From positions 1-11,913 of the forward strand of contig WLNU01000028.1 in assembly GCA_009699645.1 (NCBI GenBank): 11,913 bases of DNA, written 5' to 3'. Position numbers and translations under genes: made by a program. Numbering within the stretch: position 1 is the stretch's first letter; each line of letters opens with the position of its first letter. Shown here piece by piece: positions 1 through 7,834 of the stretch. This DNA comes from Actinomycetota bacterium. GTDB lineage: Bacteria; Actinomycetota; Actinomycetes; Nanopelagicales; Nanopelagicaceae. The notes beneath the pieces are model-generated. The model was not told where the DNA came from. It was given only the letters and a program-made list of their open reading frames with translations, and made no database searches.

Positions 1-709
1 CCACGGGCACACCTGGTACAAAGGGTCTATTAGCAACGCTTCCTCGCGATAGCAAAATATCGCCGACCTTAACACTGGTTAAGTTATCTATTAACTGCAG
101 GCTGGCAGAGCGATTGCCACGACCTGAAAGTATGCCTATCTGCTGGCTGCCAGCGATTCGGATACCGATTCGAAATGAAGGATCTGTGGCCAGAGATATT
201 AAAGCCGAATTGGGGTAGACATCTTTAACTACTCCAGCAATGCCAAACTCTGACAAGACTGTCATATTTCTTTTAATTCCAGCATTTGATCCAGTATCGA
301 TTGTTATAGTCTGTGCAAAAGATTGACTCGAGCCTTGACTAATAACGCGGGCGTTAACAACTTTAAATCCAGCAGTGCCAGCTAAATCTAAAATGCTCTT
401 TAACTGATCTAGCTGAGCATCAGCATTTTTTCGATTCGCTAACTCGGCTTTTAATGAATTGTTATTGGCGCGCAGCTCTTCGATCTGATTACGGGTTCGT
501 CCTAAGTGAGTAATATCTGAAAAGAAATTTTTAAATGGTGCGAGTACCACGTTTCCTGCACGTTGGAAGGGCGAGAGAATCGTCTGTGTACCTTGACGTG
601 CACCTTCGAGTACACCAACACCACGCAGGTCAAGGGTGATAAGGAAGAGTGCAGTTACTATAAGAATGATTAAAAGCAGTCGGCTTCGACCTTCACTGCC
701 CTTACGCAT
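1..709 (-). CDS. mreC: Rod shape-determining protein MreC (3' end cut by window edge)
   Basis: MreC is a membrane-anchored, mostly extracytoplasmic scaffold that links MreB to the cell-wall elongation machinery. The frame is open from an ATG at 707-709 to the window edge: 236 complete codons with no stop. The start MRKGSEGRSR is basic, followed by one membrane segment at about residues 11-27. A helical, coiled-coil-like stretch follows at about 65-108 (RNQIEELRANNNSLKAEL), then the beta-rich MreC domain from about 115, ending near FVPGVPV. The family usually has about 280-300 residues, so roughly 50 or more C-terminal residues lie outside. The start is 12 bases after the mreB stop; the only SD-like bases (AAGAG) touch the ATG, so translation probably depends on coupling to mreB. 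The family call is made from pattern and position and is firm. Confidence 0.93.
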   Translation of the reverse strand, partial: MRKGSEGRSRLLLIILIVTALFLITLDLRGVGVLEGARQGTQTILSPFQRAGNVVLAPFKNFFSDITHLGRTRNQIEELRANNNSLKAELANRKNADAQLDQLKSILDLAGTAGFKVVNARVISQGSSQSFAQTITIDTGSNAGIKRNMTVLSEFGIAGVVKDVYPNSALISLATDPSFRIGIRIAGSQQIGILSGRGNRSASLQLIDNLTSVKVGDILLSRGSVANRPFVPGVPV

Positions 710-721
710 CTCTTAAAGGCC

Positions 722-1759
722 CTATCGACGAGGTTCGGAGATTAAGACCTTCTCTAAGGCTTCAAACTCTTCGATGCACTTACCAGAGCCTTCAACAACT
801 GCATCGAGTGGACGCTCGGCAACGTGAATTGGCATTCCAGTCTCTTTGCGAAGACGCTCATCAAGGCCCTTCAATAACGCTCCGCCACCAGTTAAAACAA
901 TTCCGCGATCCATAAGATCAGATGCAAGCTCTGGTGGAGTCTTATCGAGCGTGCTCTTTACGGCATTAATGATTGCATTAACTGGCTCTTCAATCGCTTT
1001 GCGAATTTCGGCAGCAGATACAACGATTGTCTTTGGTAGCCCCGTTGCTAAGTCACGACCACGGATTTCAGCATCATTTTCACCGGCTAATGGATAAGCC
1101 GAACCAATTGCCATTTTGATCTCTTCAGCGGTGCGCTCTCCCAAAAGTAGTGAGAATTCACGCTTAACCCAGTTAATAATTGATTGATCGAGCTCATCAC
1201 CACCGACACGGATTGATAAGGAGCAAACAATTCCGCCAAGTGAGATAACTGCAACCTCAGTTGTACCGCCACCGATATCTACGACCATGTTTCCAGTTGG
1301 TTCGTGAATTGGAAGTCCGGCACCGATAGCAGCTGCCATTGGCTCTTCAATAATATAAACCTTACGAGCACCAGCTGCATATGCGGCATCTTTTACCGCG
1401 CGCTGCTCAACACCTGTAATACCTGATGGAACACAAACAACAATGCGAGGCTTGGCTAAATAGCGACGACGGTGAACTTTTTGGATGAAGTAGCGCAACA
1501 TACGCTCTGTTGTTTCAAAGTCGGCGATGACACCATCTTTAAGGGGACGGATAGCAACGATATTTCCAGGAGTACGGCCAATCATTTTCTTAGCCTCAAG
1601 ACCAACAGCTAAAATTCCGCCAGTATCTTGGTTGACGGCAACAACTGATGGCTCATTCAAGACAATCCCACGTCCGCGCACATAGACAAGCGTGTTTGCT
1701 GTGCCTAAATCAACGGCCATATCACGGCCGATAAATGACATTCTGTTCTGTACGCTCAT
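722..1759 (-). CDS. mreB: Actin-like rod shape-determining protein MreB
   Basis: MreB is a bacterial actin that forms membrane-associated filaments and directs lateral peptidoglycan synthesis. The 345-residue product has the usual family length and the full actin ATPase set: phosphate-1 loop DLGTANT (17-23), PSGIT (111-115), the connecting EEP (138-140), phosphate-2 loop DIGGGTTE (161-168) and the adenosine motif [10 protein letters not shown] (290-299). The ATG at 1757-1759 has a clear AAGGAG nine bases upstream. An in-frame ATG at codon 7 (MSFIGRDM) matches the usual start of actinobacterial MreB but has no comparable ribosome site, so the upstream start is preferred. It lies 17 bases after ndk and 12 before mreC. 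Its presence argues against a Corynebacterium or Mycobacterium source, since those genera lack MreB (recalled knowledge). Confidence 0.97.
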   Translation of the reverse strand: MSVQNRMSFIGRDMAVDLGTANTLVYVRGRGIVLNEPSVVAVNQDTGGILAVGLEAKKMIGRTPGNIVAIRPLKDGVIADFETTERMLRYFIQKVHRRRYLAKPRIVVCVPSGITGVEQRAVKDAAYAAGARKVYIIEEPMAAAIGAGLPIHEPTGNMVVDIGGGTTEVAVISLGGIVCSLSIRVGGDELDQSIINWVKREFSLLLGERTAEEIKMAIGSAYPLAGENDAEIRGRDLATGLPKTIVVSAAEIRKAIEEPVNAIINAVKSTLDKTPPELASDLMDRGIVLTGGGALLKGLDERLRKETGMPIHVAERPLDAVVEGSGKCIEEFEALEKVLISEPRR

Positions 1760-1768
1760 ACTTTTTTA

Positions 1769-1774
1769 CTCCTT
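1769..1774 (-). promoter_or_regulatory. Shine-Dalgarno of mreB
   Basis: AAGGAG on the minus strand, nine bases (TAAAAAAGT) before the mreB ATG. It lies in the 17-base gap just after the ndk stop and is one of the few strong ribosome sites in the window. It decides for the upstream of two possible mreB starts. Confidence 0.8.
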
Positions 1775-1776
1775 GA

Positions 1777-2196
1777 TTATTTAGGGAAGAAAATTTCAAT
1801 CTCACGCACAGCAGATTCAGGTGAATCCGATCCGTGCACAATATTCTGTACAACTTTGGTGCCTTGATCTCGTGCTAAGTCTCCCCGAATTGTGCCAGGT
1901 GCGGCAAGGGTTGGATCTGTGACACCGGCAAGTGAACGGAAGCCTTCAATAACCCGGTTACCTGATGCGACAATAGCAACGATTGGGCCAGACATCATGA
2001 ACTCAACTAATGGCTCATAAAATGGCTTACCGACATGTTCGGCGTAATGCTTTTCCAGTAGCGAACGATCTGCCTTTAGCATGCGCACAGCATCGATTGA
2101 ATATCCCTTACTTTCAATGCGGGATATAACTTCACCAACTAAGCCACGGGCAACGCCATCTGGCTTTACAAGGATCAGTGTTTTCTCTGTGCTCAC
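1777..2196 (-). CDS. ndk: Nucleoside diphosphate kinase
   Basis: Ndk moves the gamma-phosphate of ATP to other (d)NDPs through a phosphohistidine intermediate, balancing NTP and dNTP pools in the cytoplasm. The 139-residue product is of normal length. It has the N-terminal strand LILVKPDGV (7-15), the segment GVTDPTLAAPGTIRGDLA (91-108), and the active-site NIVHGSDS with His121 as the phosphorylated residue. The start is a GTG at 2194-2196; no ATG lies nearby in frame. There is no proper Shine-Dalgarno, but TACACT sits exactly six bases before the GTG, fitting a leaderless transcript. It is 12 bases downstream of the DUF4233 gene and 17 upstream of mreB. A folC-DUF4233-ndk order is common in actinobacteria. 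Confidence 0.97.
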   Translation of the reverse strand: MSTEKTLILVKPDGVARGLVGEVISRIESKGYSIDAVRMLKADRSLLEKHYAEHVGKPFYEPLVEFMMSGPIVAIVASGNRVIEGFRSLAGVTDPTLAAPGTIRGDLARDQGTKVVQNIVHGSDSPESAVREIEIFFPK

Positions 2197-2202
2197 TCGC
2201 CT

Positions 2203-2208
2203 AGTGTA
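2203..2208 (-). promoter_or_regulatory. Possible -10 element for a leaderless ndk transcript
   Basis: TACACT (pattern TANNNT) ends seven bases before the GTG of ndk, directly after the DUF4233 TAA stop. The position suits transcription starting on the start codon itself. No -35 was recognised. The motif is degenerate, so support comes mainly from the same spacing at clpX and the MFS gene. Confidence 0.4.
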
Positions 2209-2544
2209 TTAGCCCTTTTGCGCTTGGGAAGCCAGATGGGCTGCGCGAGCGGCCTCGCCCTTTCGCCCCACGATAATGGCCGCTGCCCATAGCCCGATGA
2301 AAATCACCCCCATGATGAAAAAGGATGGGACGAAAAAGCCAAAGGCGATCATGAAAATCTGCAGCACCGAGCCGATATAGAAACCTGAACGTCGCTTGAG
2401 AAGTCCGGCCGTTAAGAATAAAAGTAGCGCGATAATCGAGCCGTAAATAACTCCAGCCGTTGACTGATCTTTAATCGCCAGCAGAATTGCAAAACCTAAA
2501 GTCAAAGACTCCATGACTAGTACTGATGCACCAAGAGCTCTCAT
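2209..2544 (-). CDS. DUF4233 family membrane protein, folC neighbour
   Basis: A small integral membrane protein of 111 residues with four predicted membrane helices at about 5-24, 31-49, 55-72 and 74-92. The short charged turn KRRSG (50-54) lies between helices 2 and 3, and the hydrophilic tail from 93 is rich in Ala and Lys. The opening MRALGASVLVMESL and the place directly after folC fit the actinobacterial DUF4233 family; I recognise this by pattern, not search. Its ATG overlaps the folC stop as ATGA (2541-2544), so it is almost certainly translated by coupling. The function is unknown. Constant linkage to folC hints at a folate or membrane link, but nothing in the sequence shows a substrate or catalytic site. 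Confidence 0.8.
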   Translation of the reverse strand: MRALGASVLVMESLTLGFAILLAIKDQSTAGVIYGSIIALLLFLTAGLLKRRSGFYIGSVLQIFMIAFGFFVPSFFIMGVIFIGLWAAAIIVGRKGEAARAAHLASQAQKG

Positions 2545-3887
2545 TGTATGAACTTCTTTCGTAGATAGCTTCGCGCCTCGCCCACAGTCACGACAGAACC
2601 AGTCATGATAATGCCAATTGTATCCTCACTTAAAGGCCGAGTTGCATCGCTTACTGCGCGATCAATGGCGGCTTCTAAATTACTGACTTCAAATACCCGA
2701 TCATGGCCAAAGACTGTAGATGCAATCTTTTCTAACTCCCCTGAACTCATTGCGCGCGTCGATGAGCTTTGAGTAACGATGACATGGTCGACGATTTGCT
2801 CGAGCTCTTGCAAGATTCCAGTGGCATCTTTATCCCCAAATACGCCTGCAACTGCGATGATCTCATCGAAGTTAAACTCATTGCTTAATGTCTCAGCCAG
2901 CGCCTTAGCGCCATGAGGATTATGGGCGGCATCTAAAATTATCGTAGGGTCGCGGTGTACAACCTCACAGCGCCCAGGTGAAGTAACGGCGGCAAAACCG
3001 GCCCGTACTGCTTCGATATCTAATGGTTGATCACCAAAGAAAGCCTCGACGGCCACGAGCGCACTTGCAGCGTTAGCGGCCTGGTGCTTGCCGTGTAATG
3101 GCAGGAAAATATCGTCATATGTATCGTGCAGACCAGTGATAGTGATCAACTGTCCCCCAACTGCAACTGCCCGTGATGCAACGCTGTATTCGATACCTTC
3201 GCGCACAACATCGGCGCCGACTTCGGCGGCCTTGCGAATTAACTCTTTTGCCGCCTCTGGCTCTTGCTGGGCCAACACGATGAATCCGCCCTCTTTAATG
3301 ATGCCCGCCTTTGTTGCCGCAATCTCATGGAGTGTGTGACCTAAGTACTCCATATGATCAAAGCCGATTGGCATTAGGACTGATACATCGGCATCGACAA
3401 CATTTGTTGCATCCCATTCCCCGCCCATGCCAACTTCAATCACAGCTACATCTACGGGGTGCTCGGCAAATGCGACAAAACCAAGTGCTGTAACGGCCTC
3501 AAAGAAAGATATGGGATCGCTGAACTTGGTGTCGATTAAATCTAAATATGCTGCGATGTCATTGTAAGCAAAGATTAAATCCTTTGGATCAATAGGCTCT
3601 CCATTAATTGCGATGCGCTCACGGTATGTCTCAAGATGAGGACTGGTAAAACGGCCAGTACGAAGGCCATGTGCAAATAAAAGTGAGTCAATCATTCGCG
3701 AAGTTGTGGTTTTACCGTTAGTACCACCGACATGAATCGTTGGATAGGTTAATTGAGGCGAACCTAAAATATCGACAAGGGCTGCAATGCGCTCAGTTGT
3801 TGGTGCAATTCGAGTTTCTGGCCAGCGAGCAAGTAAGGCCTGTTCAATGGCATCTACACGCTCTTGATCATCGGGAGAGATAATCAT
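2541..3887 (-). CDS. folC: Bifunctional dihydrofolate synthase/folylpolyglutamate synthase
   Basis: FolC joins L-glutamate to dihydropteroate and then adds further glutamates to folates, using ATP. This makes folate a good enzyme cofactor and keeps it in the cell. The 448 residues match the family length. Visible Mur-ligase-type motifs are the P-loop GGTNGKTT (54-61), the folate loop TSPHLETYRERI (81-92), the central ATPase segment EVGMGGEWDATN (151-162), a lysine region HEIAATKAGI (187-196), and the C-terminal-domain motif DAAHNPHG (319-326). The start ATG overlaps the valS stop as ATGA (3884-3887), and the stop overlaps the next gene the same way. There is no Shine-Dalgarno, consistent with translational coupling in a valS-folC-DUF4233 unit. 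Whether both activities are present cannot be told from sequence; bifunctionality is usual in bacteria. Confidence 0.95.
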   Translation of the reverse strand: MIISPDDQERVDAIEQALLARWPETRIAPTTERIAALVDILGSPQLTYPTIHVGGTNGKTTTSRMIDSLLFAHGLRTGRFTSPHLETYRERIAINGEPIDPKDLIFAYNDIAAYLDLIDTKFSDPISFFEAVTALGFVAFAEHPVDVAVIEVGMGGEWDATNVVDADVSVLMPIGFDHMEYLGHTLHEIAATKAGIIKEGGFIVLAQQEPEAAKELIRKAAEVGADVVREGIEYSVASRAVAVGGQLITITGLHDTYDDIFLPLHGKHQAANAASALVAVEAFFGDQPLDIEAVRAGFAAVTSPGRCEVVHRDPTIILDAAHNPHGAKALAETLSNEFNFDEIIAVAGVFGDKDATGILQELEQIVDHVIVTQSSSTRAMSSGELEKIASTVFGHDRVFEVSNLEAAIDRAVSDATRPLSEDTIGIIMTGSVVTVGEARSYLRKKFIQ

Positions 3888-6460
3888 GGGCTTGGAAGCT
3901 GTGATAACTGCGCAGTAATACGTTGCATATCGGCAGTTGTCTTTTCTAAACGCTCACGGATTTCAACGACTACTGAATCTGGTGCCTTTGCCATGAAGCC
4001 TTGATTATTTAGCTTAACTTCGGCTGTTTGCTTATCTTTCTGCGCGGTGGCTAAATCCTTTTCAAGACGTGCGCGTTCGGCGCCAACATCGATTGAACCA
4101 GTTAAATCAAACTCAACTTTTACTGCACCAATTTCGCAGTGCGCACTCGGTGTTATCTCCCCTAGCTCTAGGCGCAAAACAAAGGCCATTGCACCTGCAT
4201 ATTCATTAATATGGGCAGGTGCTATAAAACGGGCAGGAATCTTCTGTGATGTTTTGATGCCTTGATCGTTACGGAATCTGCGCACATCGGTAATAATCTC
4301 TTGAAGCTCGATAATTAGTTTTTCTGCCCTCTTATCGATGTGATCTGGATGTGCAACTGGCCATTGGGCAATGACTAGAGACTCTCCCCCAGTTAGCGCA
4401 GTCCACATAGTTTCAGTGATAAAAGGCATGATCGGATGCATTAAGCGAAAGAGTTGATCTAATACAAAGCCCAAAACCCGCTTGGTGTCGGCGCAATCTC
4501 CCGATGCAAAACTCTCCTTGGAGAGCTCTAAATACCAGTCGCATAAGTCATCCCAAGCAAAGTGGTACATGAGCTCACAGGCACGCGCGAACTCGTACTG
4601 CTCAAGAAGTGAATCGACCTCTGAAATAGTTTCCGATAAGCGGTTCAAGATCCATTTATCTATGGCATTCAATGAAGAGAGATCAGGGAGAGCACCCTCA
4701 ACGGTTGCACCATTCATCATTGCAAAGCGCGTTGCATTCCAGAGCTTTGTCGCAAAGTTGCGTGAGCCACCGATCCAGTCTTCGGCTAGGGCTTGATCTT
4801 TACCAGGATTAGCTCCACGTGCCAGCGTAAAGCGCAGGGCATCGGCCCCGTACTTATCCATAAACTCTATTGGGTCAACGGTATTGCCCTTAGATTTCGA
4901 CATCTTTTTGCCGAACTGATCGCGCACCAAACCATGAAGGGCGATTGTGTGAAAAGGCTGGACGCCTTCCATTGCAAATAAACCAAACATCATCATGCGC
5001 GCAACCCAGAAGAACAAGATGTCATAGCCTGTAACTAAGACAGATGTTGGATAGAACTTCTTTAAATCATCGGATTGTGTTGGCCAACCCAGAGTTGAAA
5101 ATGGCCACAACGCAGATGAGAACCATGTATCTAAAACATCTGGATCTTGTGTGTAGCCAGCTGGTGCGACTTCACCTGGACCCACAACTACAACTTCATT
5201 GTTAGGGCCATACCAAACTGGAATGCGATGTCCCCACCACAACTGACGCGAAATGCACCAGTCATGCATGTTGTCGATCCAGTCAAAATATCGCGGTGCT
5301 AACTCATCTGGTTCGATCTTTACGCGACCGTCGCGCACAGCATCTCCAGCAGCCTTTGCAAGGGGTCCGACTTTTACGAACCACTGCTTTGATAAACGTG
5401 GCTCAATAGTTGTCTCGCAACGAGAACAATGACCAACGGCGTGAATATATGGACGCTTTTCATCCACGATGCGACCTTCGGCGCGAAGTGCTTCAACAAC
5501 GGCCTTGCGTGCCTCGAAGCGATCCATGCCATCAAAGCGAGTGCCAGAGCCATCCATAACGCCGTGTTCATTCATGATGACAACGAATGCAACGTTGTGG
5601 CGCATTGCCATTTCAAAGTCATTGGGATCGTGAGCCGCCGTCACTTTTACAGCACCAGTACCAAAATCCATCTCGACTAACTCATCGGCAATGATTGGTA
5701 TATAGCGATTAGCAAGCGGCAAAAGAACTTGTTTGCCAATTAAATCCTTATAGCGCACATCATCTGGGTGCACTGCAACTGCTCCATCACCCAGCATTGT
5801 TTCAGCTCGCGTTGTAGCAACGGTAATCTGAATGTCGCCTTCGCCATAACGAACCTGAACAAACTCACCTGCATCATCTTGGTGCTCAACTTCAATATCT
5901 GACAGGGCTGTAAGACAACGTGGGCACCAGTTAATGATTCGCTCTGCGCGATAGATTAGTCCCTGGTCATAAAGCTTCTTAAATATTGTAAGTACCGCAG
6001 TTGAAAGACCGGCATCCATTGTGAACGCCTCGCGCGACCAATCGACGCTATCACCTAAGCGGCGCATCTGATCTAAAATCACACCGCCTGATTCGGCCTT
6101 CCACTCCCAGACTTTCTTAACAAAATCTTCACGACCTAAATCATGACGCGTTACACCTTCTGTCGCTAACTGTTTTTCAACAACGTTCTGAGTTGCAATA
6201 CCCGCGTGATCCATGCCAGGTAACCAGAGTGCTTCGAAGCCCTTCATGCGCTTCATGCGCGTAAGTGTGTCTTGCAACGTGTGATCTAAGGCGTGTCCAA
6301 TGTGTAGTGAGCCCGTCACGTTAGGAGGTGGAATAACAATTGTGAATGCAGGCTTTGTAGATGTTGAAGTAGCTTTAAAATATCCAGCCGCGACCCATTT
6401 TTCATACAGGGCAGCTTCGATATCTGCTGGTGAAAAGCTAGAAGCTAGTTCGCGGGACAT
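3884..6460 (-). CDS. valS: Valyl-tRNA synthetase
   Basis: A class I synthetase that charges tRNA-Val and edits mischarged threonine. The 858 residues are typical. In order: PPPNVTG and HIGH (53-56); zinc-type CPRC (179-182) and CSRC (345-348); the CP1 editing domain between, with TTRAETMLGD (216-225) and HDPND (277-281); WWGHRIPVW (408-416); KMSKS (519-523); an anticodon-binding helical region; and a C-terminal coiled coil at about 795-850 as in bacterial ValRS. No key residue is missing. The ATG at 6458-6460 lies 15 bases after clpX with no Shine-Dalgarno. TAGACT seven bases upstream could drive a nearly leaderless message separate from clpX. The stop overlaps the folC start by four bases. 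Confidence 0.98.
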   Translation of the reverse strand: MSRELASSFSPADIEAALYEKWVAAGYFKATSTSTKPAFTIVIPPPNVTGSLHIGHALDHTLQDTLTRMKRMKGFEALWLPGMDHAGIATQNVVEKQLATEGVTRHDLGREDFVKKVWEWKAESGGVILDQMRRLGDSVDWSREAFTMDAGLSTAVLTIFKKLYDQGLIYRAERIINWCPRCLTALSDIEVEHQDDAGEFVQVRYGEGDIQITVATTRAETMLGDGAVAVHPDDVRYKDLIGKQVLLPLANRYIPIIADELVEMDFGTGAVKVTAAHDPNDFEMAMRHNVAFVVIMNEHGVMDGSGTRFDGMDRFEARKAVVEALRAEGRIVDEKRPYIHAVGHCSRCETTIEPRLSKQWFVKVGPLAKAAGDAVRDGRVKIEPDELAPRYFDWIDNMHDWCISRQLWWGHRIPVWYGPNNEVVVVGPGEVAPAGYTQDPDVLDTWFSSALWPFSTLGWPTQSDDLKKFYPTSVLVTGYDILFFWVARMMMFGLFAMEGVQPFHTIALHGLVRDQFGKKMSKSKGNTVDPIEFMDKYGADALRFTLARGANPGKDQALAEDWIGGSRNFATKLWNATRFAMMNGATVEGALPDLSSLNAIDKWILNRLSETISEVDSLLEQYEFARACELMYHFAWDDLCDWYLELSKESFASGDCADTKRVLGFVLDQLFRLMHPIMPFITETMWTALTGGESLVIAQWPVAHPDHIDKRAEKLIIELQEIITDVRRFRNDQGIKTSQKIPARFIAPAHINEYAGAMAFVLRLELGEITPSAHCEIGAVKVEFDLTGSIDVGAERARLEKDLATAQKDKQTAEVKLNNQGFMAKAPDSVVVEIRERLEKTTADMQRITAQLSQLPSP

Positions 6461-6467
6461 ACAGAGC

Positions 6468-6473
6468 AGTCTA
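6468..6473 (-). promoter_or_regulatory. Possible -10 element for valS
   Basis: TAGACT (TANNNT) ends seven bases before the valS ATG, inside the 15-base gap after clpX. A second candidate, CATAAT at 6475-6480, overlaps the clpX stop and differs from TATAAT in one base. Neither has a recognisable -35. The lack of any Shine-Dalgarno at valS is the main reason to record this. Confidence 0.3.
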
Positions 6474-6475
6474 GA

Positions 6476-7762
6476 TTATGCGCTCTTCTCCTCTTGACCC
6501 TTTTGACCTCGAGAACGCTTTGGAATATCGCCTGTATGAAGGATGAACTCAGGTTGTGCACCCGTTTCGATGCAGTCTTTAGTAACCAAGACCTTTGCAA
6601 TATCGCTACGGCTCGGCACGTCATACATCACAGCTAGAAGTACTGACTCCATAATCGCGCGCAGACCACGGGCGCCTGTTCCGCGAATTAAAGCCAAATC
6701 TGCAATGGCATCAAGGGCATCTGGCGAAAATTCGAGTTCTACATTATCTAAATCAAAAAGACGCTGGTACTGCTTAACCAGAGCGTTCTTAGGCTCGGTG
6801 AGGATCTGCATTAACGCCGTCTTATCTAAGTTCTCAACACTGGTCAGAACTGGAAGGCGTCCAATGAACTCTGGAATCATGCCAAACTTCAATAAATCTT
6901 CAGGCATCACATCGGCAAAGATATCGCGACGATTCTTTTGAGCTGCATCCTGCAACGTTGCATTAAAGCCAACTCCTGCTTTGCCGCTGCGGGATTCGAT
7001 AATCTTTTCAAGGCCAGCAAATGCCCCACCGACGATAAATAAAACATTAGTCGTATCGATTTGGATGAACTCTTGGTGTGGGTGCTTGCGCCCGCCTTGT
7101 GGTGGAACTGATGCAACCGTTCCTTCTAGAATCTTTAATAATGCCTGCTGAACACCTTCACCTGAAACATCGCGCGTAATGGATGGGTTCTCAGATTTGC
7201 GAGCAACCTTGTCGATCTCATCGATATAGATGATTCCTGTTTCAGCTTTCTTAACATCGTAATCTGCGGCTTGAAGAAGTTTGAGCAAAATATTCTCAAC
7301 ATCTTCGCCAACATATCCAGCTTCGGTCAGTGCAGTTGCATCGGCGATTGCAAATGGAACGTTAAGCATGCGCGCCAATGTCTGAGCCATAAGAGTTTTG
7401 CCACAGCCGGTTGGACCGAGCAATAAGATATTTGATTTTGCTAACTCAACTGAATCTTCGCGATGGCCACCTTGAACCCGCTTGTAGTGGTTGTACACGG
7501 CAACTGATAGTGATTTCTTAGCACGGTCTTGTCCGATGACATATTGATCGAGGAAATCAAAGATCTCATGTGGCTTTGGAAGCTCGGCTAAGCCAAGAGA
7601 TGTTGCCTCCGATAGCTCTTCAACAATGATCTCGTTACAGAGCTCGATGCACTCATCGCAGATATAAACGCCAGGGCCGGCAATGAGTTTTTTTACCTGC
7701 TTTTGAGTTTTACCGCAGAAGGAACACTTGAGCAGATCGCTAGTCTCACCGATTCTTGTCAT
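6476..7762 (-). CDS. clpX: ATP-dependent unfoldase ClpX
   Basis: ClpX is the AAA+ hexamer that recognises, unfolds and feeds substrates to the ClpP peptidase. With the ATG at 7760-7762 it has 428 residues. Seen in order: the N-terminal zinc domain with Cys13, Cys16, Cys35, Cys38; Walker A GPTGCGKT (116-123); pore loop GYVG (149-152); Walker B IIYIDEID (177-184); the loop segment [10 protein letters not shown]; the ClpP-docking loop VGF (264-266, the IGF equivalent); and sensor II in GARGLR with Arg368. A TTG two codons upstream (7766-7768) could extend it, but MTRIGE fits the family start better, and a TAAACT hexamer is placed for a transcript starting on the ATG. It stands 15 bases before valS and shares the cluster with clpP1 and clpP2. 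Confidence 0.97.
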   Translation of the reverse strand: MTRIGETSDLLKCSFCGKTQKQVKKLIAGPGVYICDECIELCNEIIVEELSEATSLGLAELPKPHEIFDFLDQYVIGQDRAKKSLSVAVYNHYKRVQGGHREDSVELAKSNILLLGPTGCGKTLMAQTLARMLNVPFAIADATALTEAGYVGEDVENILLKLLQAADYDVKKAETGIIYIDEIDKVARKSENPSITRDVSGEGVQQALLKILEGTVASVPPQGGRKHPHQEFIQIDTTNVLFIVGGAFAGLEKIIESRSGKAGVGFNATLQDAAQKNRRDIFADVMPEDLLKFGMIPEFIGRLPVLTSVENLDKTALMQILTEPKNALVKQYQRLFDLDNVELEFSPDALDAIADLALIRGTGARGLRAIMESVLLAVMYDVPSRSDIAKVLVTKDCIETGAQPEFILHTGDIPKRSRGQKGQEEKSA

Positions 7763-7768
7763 GGCCAA

Positions 7769-7774
7769 AGTTTA
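7769..7774 (-). promoter_or_regulatory. Possible -10 element for leaderless clpX
   Basis: TAAACT lies exactly six bases (TTGGCC) before the clpX ATG, in the 72-base gap after the MFS gene. No Shine-Dalgarno is present. The -35 region is poor (AGGGCA with an 18-base spacer matches TTGACA at three of six), as might be expected if an activator bound further upstream is needed. Confidence 0.45.
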
Positions 7775-7816
7775 GATTCTTAATGCTTTATTTGCCCTGG
7801 TATTTACGCTTGTAAC

Positions 7817-7834
7817 TGTTCGCCGAGAGAATAA
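7817..7834. promoter_or_regulatory. ClgR-like operator upstream of clpX
   Basis: The plus-strand bases TGTTCGCCGAGAGAATAA fit the corynebacterial ClgR consensus as I recall it (WNNWCGCYNANRGCGWWS) at 11 of 14 informative positions. The left half GTTCGCYNANRG is perfect and the right half is degenerate. The box starts right after the MFS stop and is centred about 63 bases upstream of the clpX ATG, a plausible activator position. A sister box precedes clpP1. No clgR gene is in the window. Confidence 0.4.

Noticed and set aside
846..1097. Plus-strand open frame antisense to mreB, and similar ones antisense to folC, valS, clpX and tig
   Set aside because: All are Ser/Ala/Arg-rich shadow translations with no Shine-Dalgarno pattern or recognisable domain; the opposite strand explains the sequence fully.
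6240..6262. Short tandem-like repeat (cttcatgcg cttcatgcg) near the valS 5' end
   Set aside because: It encodes the RMKRMKG stretch of a normal ValRS and is just codon repetition.
7763..7834. Possible terminator after the MFS gene
   Set aside because: No GC-rich hairpin followed by a T run is visible on the minus strand; the gap looks like a promoter region instead.
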